From: Clostridiales bacterium UBA4706
GTDB lineage: Bacteria > Bacillota > Clostridia > Oscillospirales > Oscillospiraceae
NCBI GenBank assembly: GCA_002404605.1
Contig: DHKA01000005.1
Span: 1-6,109 of the forward strand
DNA: 6,109 nt
Direction: 5' to 3'
Numbering within the stretch: position 1 is the stretch's first letter; each line of letters starts with the position of its first letter. Below the pieces are notes generated by a model. It was not told the origin of the DNA. It did no database searches and was given only the letters and a program-made list of their open reading frames with translations. A program made the translations under genes and the position numbers. Of this stretch, positions 1-5,680 are shown in pieces.

Positions 1-362
1 GTGCGCAGAAACTCCACGCTGTGGCGCTTTTTCTGCAGCGGATAGTCCGGCGAGGAAACGCCCTCGACCGTGACGGTCTCCGCCTTGAGCTCGAACGGCT
101 GGGGAGCGTCCGGCGTGAGTACGAGCGTGCCCTCGGCGATGAACGCCGCGCCGACGTTCTGGCGGACGATCTCGTCGTAATTGGCGACTTTCCCACGCTC
201 GAGAACGACCTGCAATCCCTTGAAGGAGCTGCCGTCGTTCAGTTCGAGAAAGCCGAAATTCTTCATATCGCGGATCGTGCGCGCCCAGCCGCAGACGGTG
301 ATGTGCGCTCCGTCAAACGCGGCGGCGTTTGTCCACAGCTCTTTGATCTTCGTTCGTTTCAT
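1..362 (-). CDS. asnS: Asparaginyl-tRNA synthetase, N-terminal part (cut by window edge)
   Basis: Class II aminoacyl-tRNA synthetase that charges tRNA-Asn with asparagine in the cytoplasm. Only the first 120 codons are present; the catalytic domain lies beyond the left edge. The protein starts MKRTKIKELW and residues of about 18-105 form the OB-fold anticodon-binding domain, with VCGWARTIRDMKNFGFLEL followed by NDGSSFKGLQVV, a pattern typical of class IIb enzymes. The end of the visible part, DYPLQKKRHSVEFLR, is characteristic of AsnRS entering the catalytic domain and argues against AspRS or LysRS. The ATG at 362 has a good Shine-Dalgarno site and its own promoter. The leader of about 24 nt is far too short for a T-box, which many Firmicutes use to control synthetase genes. 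Presence of AsnRS suggests that Asn-tRNA is made directly, although the transamidation route may coexist. Confidence 0.94.
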   Translation of the reverse strand, partial: MKRTKIKELWTNAAAFDGAHITVCGWARTIRDMKNFGFLELNDGSSFKGLQVVLERGKVANYDEIVRQNVGAAFIAEGTLVLTPDAPQPFELKAETVTVEGVSSPDYPLQKKRHSVEFLR

Positions 363-370
363 AGTTCATT

Positions 371-376
371 CCTCCC
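371..376 (-). promoter_or_regulatory. Ribosome binding site of asnS
   Basis: GGGAGG on the minus strand, 8 nt before the ATG at 360-362. Another ATG at 367-369 is only one base from this site and in a different frame, so the downstream ATG is preferred. Confidence 0.8.
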
Positions 377-380
377 GGAT

Positions 381-406
381 CGTCTGCCCTGTATTATAGG
401 CAGACG
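381..406 (-). promoter_or_regulatory. Dyad symmetric about the asnS -10 region, possible operator
   Basis: A perfect inverted repeat with 8-bp arms CGTCTGCC (381-388) and GGCAGACG (399-406) and a 10-bp centre containing the -10 box. One arm lies in the -35/-10 spacer and the other spans the predicted start of transcription near 386. A dimeric repressor bound here would cover the promoter. Alternatively the arms form a hairpin in any read-through RNA coming from the upstream operon. No known operator was recognised. Confidence 0.4.
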
Positions 407-421
407 GTATAGCTTTTGCAA
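393..421 (-). promoter_or_regulatory. Sigma-A type promoter of asnS
   Basis: On the minus strand a -35 box TTGCAA (416-421) and a perfect -10 box TATAAT (393-398) are separated by exactly 17 bp. Transcription should begin near 386, giving a leader of about 24 nt before the asnS ATG at 362. The -35 box matches the TTGACA consensus at 4 of 6 positions. It lies after the repeat pair, so asnS can be expressed independently of the gyrase operon. Confidence 0.8.
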
Positions 422-433
422 GTGCAGAATCTT

Positions 434-487
434 TCTCTCCCCCAGTCAGCGGCTCTGCCGCTGACAGCCCCCTCGTCAGAGGGGGCC
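434..487 (-). repeat. Hairpin repeat element, copy A (minus orientation)
   Basis: Same family as copy B, inverted relative to it and separated by 10 nt (TTTTTTAATT). Its outer hairpin is an 8-bp stem GCCCCCTC/GAGGGGGC (467-474 with 479-486, loop GTCA on the plus strand). Its inner hairpin has a perfect 9-bp stem, GTCAGCGGC/GCCGCTGAC (445-453 with 457-465, loop TCT). Compared with copy B, the outer stem differs by one C-G to T-A swap at paired positions, so pairing is kept, while the inner hairpin is almost wholly different in sequence but still folds. The two copies together form an imperfect inverted repeat of about 116 bp. Confidence 0.85.
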
Positions 488-493
488 TTTTTT
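467..493 (+). terminator. Possible intrinsic terminator, plus-strand direction, within repeat copy A
   Basis: An 8-bp GC-rich stem (467-474 with 479-486, 4-nt loop), one C, then six T (488-493). This has the form of a factor-independent terminator for rightward transcription, yet no gene here is transcribed rightwards. It could block antisense transcription entering the ABC gene or be an incidental property of the repeat. For the leftward gyrB-to-ABC operon the same region offers strong hairpins but no U-run after them. Confidence 0.4.
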
Positions 494-497
494 AATT

Positions 498-549
498 GGC
501 TCCCTCTGACGAGGGAGCTGGCTCGCCGAAGGCGAGACTGAGGGAGAGA
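498..549 (+). repeat. Hairpin repeat element, copy B (plus orientation)
   Basis: Reads GGCTCCCTC at its left end and CTGAGGGAGAGA at its right end. It holds two hairpins: an 8-bp stem (499-506 with 511-518, loop TGAC) and a 6-bp stem CTCGCC/GGCGAG (522-527 with 531-536, loop GAA). The conserved ends match copy A at 434-487 in the opposite orientation. It resembles short palindromic intergenic repeats I recall as common in Oscillospiraceae-type Clostridia, a recollection not checked here. It lies 4 nt past the ABC transporter stop, so it would be the first structure in that transcript's 3' untranslated region. Confidence 0.85.
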
Positions 550-553
550 CGTT

Positions 554-2308
554 TTACGATAACCTCTGCGTATTCCAGAGCGCGGCGTAGAGCCCGTTTT
601 TCTCCATAAGCTCTTTATGCGTGCCGTATTCGCTCACGCCCTCTTTATCAATGACGGCGATGTGGTCCGCGCCGCGGACCGTGGCGAGCCGGTGCGCCAC
701 GACGATCGTCGTGCGCCCGCGGCTGAGCTTTTCGAGCGATGCCTGGATCGCGGCCTCGGTCACACTGTCGAGCGCGCTCGTCGCCTCGTCGAGCACGAGG
801 ATCGGCGGGTTTTTCAGAAACACGCGCGCAATGGCGATGCGCTGCTTCTGCCCGCCGGAGAGCATCGCGCCGCGCTCGCCGACGAACGTATCGTACCCGT
901 CCGGCATCTCCAATATCTCGTCGTGGATGGACGCGAGGATCGCCGCCTGCGCGACCTCCTCGTCCGTCGCACCGGGGCGGCCGTAGCGGATGTTCTCGCG
1001 CACGGTGTCGGCAAAGAGGAACACGTCCTGCTGGATGATGCCGATGTACCGGTGCAGCGAGGACTGCGTCACCTTCCGCACGTCCTGCCCGTCTACGAGT
1101 ACCTGACCGCCGGTCACATCGTAAAACCGCGGCAGAAGCTGCGAGAGCGTCGTCTTGCCGCTTCCCGACGGACCCACGAGCGCGAGCGTTTCGCCCGGCG
1201 TGATCGTGAGATTCACATGGCGCAGCACCTCCTCGCCGTTCTGGTAGTGGAACGACACGTCCCGGTACTCCACGCCGCCTTTTACGTTTTCCAGCTCCTT
1301 CGCGTCCGGCGCATCCTTCACGTCCGGCTCGGTGCGCATGATCTCCAGAAACCGCAGGAAGCCGGAGCTTCCCTTCTGGAACTGCTCGACAAACTGCGTG
1401 AGCTTCCGGATCGGCGCCATGAACACCGAAACGTACAGCGAAAATGTGATGAGATCGACCGCGTCCATTTTGCCCTGCATGATGAACACGCCGCCGGCGG
1501 CGAGCGTCACGAGCTGCATGAGCGCCATGGCAAACTCGGTCGAGGCGTTGAACACGCCGAAAATGCGGTAATAGCTCTTTTTGACCTTTCTGAATTTCTC
1601 GTTGGACGTGCGGAACTTGTCCATGGCGTCCTGCTCGTTGGCAAACGCCTTGACGGTGCGGATGCCGGAAACGCCCGCCTCCACAGCGGTGTTGATCTCG
1701 GCGGTCTCGCGCTTCACGTCAAGACTGCGCGCCCGGAGCCGCAGACGCAGCCGCATCACGACCGCGAGCAGCACCGGCAGCAGAAGAAACAATATCAGCG
1801 CCAGCTCCCAGCGGATCGTGGCGAGGATGGCAAGCGCGCCGATGATCGTGAGCGAGGCCTGGATCACGGTCTCCGGACCGTGGTGGGCAAGCTCGGTAAT
1901 GTCGAAAAGGTCGGTCGTCATGCGGGACATAAGCTTGCCGGTGCGGTGCTTATCAAAGAACGCAAACGAGAGCGTCTGCACCTTGGCAAAAATGTCCTCG
2001 CGCATGTCCGCTTCCACACGCACGCCGAGCTCGTGGCCGTACACGGTGACGATATACTGCGCGAGAGCGCGCAGCAGATACGCGCCGAGAAGTCCCGCCA
2101 TCAGCGCGAAGAACGCCGCATACAGTCCCTTCGGCAGCAGACGGTTGAGCGCGTAGCGCGTAGCGTACGGAAACAGCAGCTCCGCTGCCACGGCGAAGAT
2201 CGCCATCACGAGATCGAGCAGCAGCAGTTTCCAGTGCGGGGTATAGTAGGAAAAGAACACCCGCACGCTGCCCTGGGTAAAATCTTTCTTTTTCTTCACG
2301 GCTCTCAC
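554..2308 (-). CDS. ABC exporter half-transporter (membrane domain fused to ATPase)
   Basis: ATP-driven exporter of the MsbA/LmrA/BmrA class, 584 residues when started at GTG 2308. The membrane domain (about 25-310) has six likely helices near 27-48, 60-82, 147-166, 168-187, 257-277 and 283-300. The ATPase domain has every motif intact: Walker A GPSGSGKTT (379-387), Q-loop Q426 in IIQQDVF, signature LSGGQ (483-487), Walker B ILVLDE (503-508) with catalytic E508, D-loop SALD and switch H539. An intact site and no adjacent second half fit a homodimer, though a partner elsewhere is possible. The substrate (lipid, drug or peptide) cannot be told. The open frame continues upstream to 2500, but that part is Arg-rich shadow sequence inside rnhA. 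GTG 2308 overlaps the rnhA stop (GTGA), typical of coupled translation; GTG 2299 is the alternative. The only nearby GGAG is about 14 nt upstream, too far to act well. The stop lies 4 nt from a repeat element. Confidence 0.94.
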   Translation of the reverse strand: MRAVKKKKDFTQGSVRVFFSYYTPHWKLLLLDLVMAIFAVAAELLFPYATRYALNRLLPKGLYAAFFALMAGLLGAYLLRALAQYIVTVYGHELGVRVEADMREDIFAKVQTLSFAFFDKHRTGKLMSRMTTDLFDITELAHHGPETVIQASLTIIGALAILATIRWELALILFLLLPVLLAVVMRLRLRLRARSLDVKRETAEINTAVEAGVSGIRTVKAFANEQDAMDKFRTSNEKFRKVKKSYYRIFGVFNASTEFAMALMQLVTLAAGGVFIMQGKMDAVDLITFSLYVSVFMAPIRKLTQFVEQFQKGSSGFLRFLEIMRTEPDVKDAPDAKELENVKGGVEYRDVSFHYQNGEEVLRHVNLTITPGETLALVGPSGSGKTTLSQLLPRFYDVTGGQVLVDGQDVRKVTQSSLHRYIGIIQQDVFLFADTVRENIRYGRPGATDEEVAQAAILASIHDEILEMPDGYDTFVGERGAMLSGGQKQRIAIARVFLKNPPILVLDEATSALDSVTEAAIQASLEKLSRGRTTIVVAHRLATVRGADHIAVIDKEGVSEYGTHKELMEKNGLYAALWNTQRLS

Positions 2309-2739
2309 GCGAGCTTTTCGCGCTCCGCGACGGCGAGCGTGTCGCAGCGGTTGTTCCACTCGTTGTCGGCGTGGCCGCGCACCCACACGGCGGTGACGCG
2401 GTGCTTTTGCAGCAGTGCGTCCAGCTCCTGCCACATCTCCGCGTTTTTGAGTTCGCCGTCGCGCCGCTTCCAACCGCGCTTTTTCCAGTCGCGAAGCCAC
2501 CCGTTATTCAAGGCGTTCACGATATACTGGCTGTCGGAATAAAGCTCCACGGCGCACGGCTCTTTGAGCGCCTTGAGTCCTTCGATGACGCCCGTGAGCT
2601 CCATGCGGTTGTTCGTCGTATCCTTTTCGCCGCCGGAGAGCTCCTTGATGTTCTCGCCGTAGCGCAGGATGGACGCCCAACCGCCGGGGCCGGGATTGCC
2701 GGAGCAGGCCCCGTCGGTATACAAAATGATGTTCTTCAT
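2305..2739 (-). CDS. rnhA: Ribonuclease HI
   Basis: Endonuclease that cuts the RNA strand of RNA:DNA hybrids, removing R-loops and helping to remove RNA primers; cytoplasmic and Mg2+-dependent. The 144-residue length is usual for the bacterial type 1 enzyme. All active-site residues are present: D9 in YTDGACSGNPGPGGW, E47 in TTNNRMEL, D69 in YSDSQY, H123 in VRGHADNEWN and D133 in NRCDTLA. These match E. coli D10, E48, D70, H124 and D134 with a constant offset of one. The basic handle region (WLRDWKKRGWKRRDG, 81-95) that grips the hybrid in E. coli-like enzymes is also present. There is no N-terminal hybrid-binding domain of the eukaryotic type. The start is supported by AGGGAGA just upstream. 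The TGA stop overlaps the GTG start of the ABC transporter gene by 4 nt (GTGA). Its position in the gyrase operon suggests joint expression with the enzyme that sets supercoiling. Confidence 0.97.
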   Translation of the reverse strand: MKNIILYTDGACSGNPGPGGWASILRYGENIKELSGGEKDTTNNRMELTGVIEGLKALKEPCAVELYSDSQYIVNALNNGWLRDWKKRGWKRRDGELKNAEMWQELDALLQKHRVTAVWVRGHADNEWNNRCDTLAVAEREKLA

Positions 2740-2742
2740 ATT

Positions 2743-2749
2743 TCTCCCT
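2743..2749 (-). promoter_or_regulatory. Ribosome binding site of rnhA
   Basis: AGGGAGA on the minus strand, 3 nt from its end to the ATG at 2739 (5 nt from the GGGAG core), in the 23-nt gap after the SHOCT-like gene. It supports the chosen rnhA start. Confidence 0.75.
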
Positions 2750-2762
2750 GAATGGTTCCCTC

Positions 2763-3149
2763 TTATAGTCCGCGCTCGTAGCGCTCGCGCAGCGTGCGGT
2801 ACTCCGCCTTGTCGATGATGCCGTTTTTGAGAAAATCGTCAAGCTGCGCGATGCGCTGCGCCTTGTCGTGAGCGAAGTGATCCTCGCCGGTATTATCGCA
2901 TACGACGCACGCCGCGTCCGGCACGTCCGGCGGCGGCATGGGCCGCCGCGGAGGTGCGCTGCGCTGCGGCTCGGCCTGCCGCGGCGAAGCGGCGTCCTGC
3001 GCCGCCGCCATCCGCTCATCGCGCTTTTTGAGCTGTTCCGCAAGCGTCGTGCCGGAGGGCGTCTTCCAGTTTTTGGCGTCTCTCGCCACATACTTAACGA
3101 CCGCGAAAACGATCAGCACAACGATAAATAAAAGAGAACGAACTTCCAT
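2763..3149 (-). CDS. Small membrane-anchored protein with Cys/His cluster and SHOCT-like C-terminus, function unknown
   Basis: A 128-residue protein of unknown role. Residues 5-21 are a hydrophobic segment (LLFIVVLIVFAVV) that should span or anchor in the membrane; no cleavage site or lipobox is seen, so it looks like a single-pass anchor. Residues 35-52 are charged and probably helical. Residues 52-80 are a Pro/Arg/Gln/Ala-rich, likely disordered linker. Then come C81, C84, H91 and H94 (CxxC-x6-HxxH), a possible metal site. The end (about 99-127) reads RIAQLDDFLKNGIIDKAEYR, which matches the short C-terminal oligomerisation domain SHOCT (a leucine-containing helix, then G-I-I, then a helix with E-Y/F). 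SHOCT domains are found at the ends of many unrelated proteins and do not reveal function. The ATG directly follows the gyrA TAA and has a strong Shine-Dalgarno site, so it is a genuine gene expressed with gyrase. The domain call is by eye. Confidence 0.85.
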   Translation of the reverse strand: MEVRSLLFIVVLIVFAVVKYVARDAKNWKTPSGTTLAEQLKKRDERMAAAQDAASPRQAEPQRSAPPRRPMPPPDVPDAACVVCDNTGEDHFAHDKAQRIAQLDDFLKNGIIDKAEYRTLRERYERGL

Positions 3150-5666
3150 TTATTCCTCCGTGATCTCTTCCGCGCTCTCGCCCGGTTCGGCTGTCTCTTC
3201 CTCGCTTGCTTCGCGCTCGGTGCGCGCCATGGCGACGACGTGCGCGCCCTCGCTCGGGCGCATGAGCCTCACGCCCTGCGTGGCGCGGCCAAGGAGCGAA
3301 ATGCTGCCGGCCTCCATGCGGATGATCGTGCCGTCGTCCGATACGAGCAGGATATCCTCCTCGCCGGTGACCTTCTTCGCGCCGACGATCTCGCCGGTTT
3401 TCTGCGTGATCTGGTACGTCTTGAGACCCTGACCGCCGCGGTTTTGCACGCTGTATTCGCCGATGCGGGTGCGCTTGCCGTAGCCGTTCTCGGTAACGGT
3501 GAGCACCGCCGCGTCCTCATCCGTGGCGCGCACCGCCGCGACGACCTCGTCGCCGTCTTTGAGACGGATGGCGCGCACACCGGCGGCCGTGCGGCCCATC
3601 GGACGGACGTCGTTTTCGTCGAACCGGATGGCCATGCCGCCGCGCGTCACAACGAGCAGCTTCTCGCTGCCGTGCGTCGTGAGCGCCTGCACGAGCTCGT
3701 CGCCCTCGCGGATGTCGAGCGCGCGGATGCCGATCTTGCGGACATTTTTCAGCTCGCCCTGCGACATGCGCTTGGTGACGCCGTTCTTCGTGAAGAACAT
3801 GATGAAATCGTCCTCCTGCAAGCCCTTGCCGCGGAGCATCGCGGAGATCTTTTCCTCCGGCTCGAGAGGCAGGATGTTGACGATGTTCGTGCCGCGCGCG
3901 CTGCGCCCGGCCTCGGGGATCTGGTAGCCCTTGCGGACGTACACCTGCCCGCGGCTTGAGAAGAAGAGGATAAAATCGTGCGTCGAGGCGGTGAACACGC
4001 TCTCCACATAATCCTCCTCGCGCGTGGCCATGCCGCGCACGCCCTTTCCGCCGCGGCTCTGCGCGCGGTACTCGGCGGCGGGGGTACGCTTGATGTAGCC
4101 GTTGTGCGAAAGCGTGAAGACGCATTCTTCCTCGGCGATGAGATCTTCCATGTCGATCTCGTCTTCCACATCCTGGATTTCGGTCTTGCGGTCGTCGCCG
4201 TACTTGTCGGCGATGGCGAGAAGCTCGTCCTTCAGCACGCCCTTGAGCTTTTCGGGGTCTTCGAGCAGGGAGACGAGATATTCGATCTTCTTTTCCAGCT
4301 CGTCATACTCGTTCTGGAGCTTTTCGCGGTCGAGTCCCTGCAGCGCCTTCAGACGCATGTCGAGAATGGCCTGCGCCTGCACATCGTCCAGCCCGAAGCG
4401 CGCCATGAGGTTTTCCTTGGCGTTATCGTAACTTGTGCGGATGATGTGGATGACCTCGTCGATGTTGTCCTGCGCGATGAGCAGACCTTCGAGCAGATGG
4501 GCGCGCTCGCGCGCCTTGCGGAGATCGTACTTCGTGCGGCGCGTGATGACCTCTTCCTGGAACGTCAGATATTCGTCGAGAATGTGGCGCAGGGAGAGGA
4601 TCTTCGGCTGGCGCTGGTTATCCACAAGCGCCAGATTGATGATGGAAAACGTGCTTTGCAGCTGCGTCTGGGCAAAGAGCTTGTTGAGCGCCACCTGGGG
4701 GTTAGCGTCACGCTTGAGCTCGATGACGATGCGCATGCCGTTGCGGTCGGATTCGTCGCGCAGATCGGAGATATCGTCGAGCCGCTTATCCTTGACCTGC
4801 TCGGCGATGTTCTTGATGAGCATCTTCTTGTTGACCTGGTACGGCAGCTCGTTGACGATGATGCGGACACGGTTCTGGCCGTGCTCTTCAAACTCGGTGC
4901 GCGCGCGGATGGTGACCTTGCCGCGGCCCGTGGCATAGGCGGCGCGGATACCGGCGCGGCCCATGATGATGCCCTTCGTCGGGAAGTCGGGGCCGTGGAC
5001 GTGGCGCATGAGATCGTCGAGCGTCGCGTCCGGGTTATCGAGCACCTCGACCGCCGCGCCGATGACCTCGCGCAGATTGTGCGGCGGGATGTTCGTCGCC
5101 ATGCCGACGGCGATACCGGAAGAGCCGTTCACGAGAAGCTGCGGAATACGGCTCGGGAGAACGCGCGGCTCCTTTCTCGTCTCGTCAAAGTTGGGGTCCC
5201 AGTCTACGGTGTCCTTATCGATGTCGCGGAGCATTTCGTCCGCCATGCGGGCGAGACGCGCCTCGGTGTAACGGTAGGCCGCCGGTGGGTTGCCGTCCAC
5301 GTCGCCGAAGTTGCCGTGGCCGTCGATGAGCGGGTAGCGCAGGGAGAAGTCCTGCGCCATGCGGACGAGCGCGTCGTACACCGAAGCGTCGCCGTGGGGG
5401 TGGTACCGGCCGAGCACGTCGCCGACGGCGGTGGCGCACTTGCGGTACGGCTTATCGCGGGTGAGCCCGTCCTCGTACATCGCGTACAGAATGCGGCGGT
5501 GGACGGGCTTGAGCCCATCGCGCACGTCGGGCAGAGCGCGCCCGACGATGACGGACATGGCGTATTCAATATAGCTCTTTTCCATTTCCGAGACGAGCTC
5601 GGAGGAAACGATATGCTGCATCGGAAAGGCGATGTCTTCCGGCTTATAATCGCGTTTATGTGCCAT
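3150..5666 (-). CDS. gyrA: DNA gyrase subunit A
   Basis: Breakage-reunion and DNA-wrapping subunit of gyrase (A2B2). It is 838 residues and complete. The N-terminal half carries the winged-helix/tower core; the catalytic Tyr is Y133 with neighbouring R132 in AYRYTEARLA (equivalent to E. coli Y122 and R121). The quinolone-resistance region at about 78-117 contains HPHGDASVYD, so the position of E. coli Ser83 is Ala (A94), while the Asp87 equivalent is D98. A charged coiled-coil stretch lies near 440-495. The C-terminal pinwheel begins near 510 and includes a GyrA-box QSRGGKG at 536-542, the feature that separates GyrA from ParC; a weaker copy, QNRGGQG, lies at 741-747. The last 22 residues (817-838) include 11 Glu, an acidic tail of the kind that tunes wrapping in some GyrA proteins. 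The ATG at 5666 is chosen for its Shine-Dalgarno site and its position 12 nt after gyrB. The stop abuts the next ATG. Confidence 0.98.
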   Translation of the reverse strand: MAHKRDYKPEDIAFPMQHIVSSELVSEMEKSYIEYAMSVIVGRALPDVRDGLKPVHRRILYAMYEDGLTRDKPYRKCATAVGDVLGRYHPHGDASVYDALVRMAQDFSLRYPLIDGHGNFGDVDGNPPAAYRYTEARLARMADEMLRDIDKDTVDWDPNFDETRKEPRVLPSRIPQLLVNGSSGIAVGMATNIPPHNLREVIGAAVEVLDNPDATLDDLMRHVHGPDFPTKGIIMGRAGIRAAYATGRGKVTIRARTEFEEHGQNRVRIIVNELPYQVNKKMLIKNIAEQVKDKRLDDISDLRDESDRNGMRIVIELKRDANPQVALNKLFAQTQLQSTFSIINLALVDNQRQPKILSLRHILDEYLTFQEEVITRRTKYDLRKARERAHLLEGLLIAQDNIDEVIHIIRTSYDNAKENLMARFGLDDVQAQAILDMRLKALQGLDREKLQNEYDELEKKIEYLVSLLEDPEKLKGVLKDELLAIADKYGDDRKTEIQDVEDEIDMEDLIAEEECVFTLSHNGYIKRTPAAEYRAQSRGGKGVRGMATREEDYVESVFTASTHDFILFFSSRGQVYVRKGYQIPEAGRSARGTNIVNILPLEPEEKISAMLRGKGLQEDDFIMFFTKNGVTKRMSQGELKNVRKIGIRALDIREGDELVQALTTHGSEKLLVVTRGGMAIRFDENDVRPMGRTAAGVRAIRLKDGDEVVAAVRATDEDAAVLTVTENGYGKRTRIGEYSVQNRGGQGLKTYQITQKTGEIVGAKKVTGEEDILLVSDDGTIIRMEAGSISLLGRATQGVRLMRPSEGAHVVAMARTEREASEEETAEPGESAEEITEE
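3155..3159 (-). promoter_or_regulatory. Ribosome binding site of the SHOCT-like gene, inside the gyrA 3' end
   Basis: GGAGG on the minus strand lies within the last two sense codons of gyrA (GAG GAA) and 5 nt before the ATG at 3149. The junction reads GGAGGAATAAATG, so the gyrA stop codon lies between this site and the next start. This supports translational coupling and decides the start of the small gene. Confidence 0.85.
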
Positions 5667-5673
5667 TATGCCG

Positions 5674-5680
5674 CCTCCTT
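5674..5680 (-). promoter_or_regulatory. Ribosome binding site of gyrA, overlapping the gyrB stop
   Basis: On the minus strand AAGGAGG sits 7 nt before the gyrA ATG, and its first two bases are the last two of the gyrB TAA (TAAGGAGG). It fixes the gyrA start at 5666. It places re-initiation of ribosomes finishing gyrB right at gyrA, a common way to balance the two gyrase subunits. Confidence 0.9.

Noticed and set aside
313..369. Short leftward open frame from the ATG at 367-369, one base after the asnS Shine-Dalgarno site
   Set aside because: The spacing to the Shine-Dalgarno site is too short for initiation and the roughly 18-codon frame is out of phase with asnS, so it is probably chance.
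21..464. Rightward open frame (147 codons) opposite asnS, running into the repeat
   Set aside because: It is antisense to a clear AsnRS N-terminus and its end is made of repeat and promoter sequence.
434..549. CRISPR array or IS end
   Set aside because: There are only two copies, in opposite orientation, with no spacers, no transposase and no flanking direct repeat that I could see.
2309..2500. 64-codon N-terminal extension of the ABC transporter frame
   Set aside because: It lies wholly inside rnhA in another frame, is rich in Arg and Ala, and does not look like an exporter N-terminus.
617..2542. Long rightward open frame (641 codons) opposite the ABC transporter and rnhA
   Set aside because: It is Arg/His/Glu-rich with no recognisable domain and lies opposite a gene with every ABC motif intact. 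GC-rich codon use on the minus strand leaves few stops in the complementary frame.
2936..3015. GC-rich inverted sequences (GCCGCGG and CCGCGGC) inside the SHOCT-like gene
   Set aside because: They encode the Pro/Arg/Ala-rich linker and are expected from its GC-rich codons; there is no T-run or boundary to suggest a terminator.
2504..3091. Leftward open frame (195 codons) spanning parts of the SHOCT-like gene and rnhA
   Set aside because: Arg/Ser-rich composition typical of an out-of-frame reading; both overlapped genes have good starts and motifs.
3240..3959. Rightward open frame (239 codons) opposite gyrA
   Set aside because: Ala/Arg/Asp/His-rich shadow of a strongly conserved gene; no domain and no Shine-Dalgarno site was noticed.
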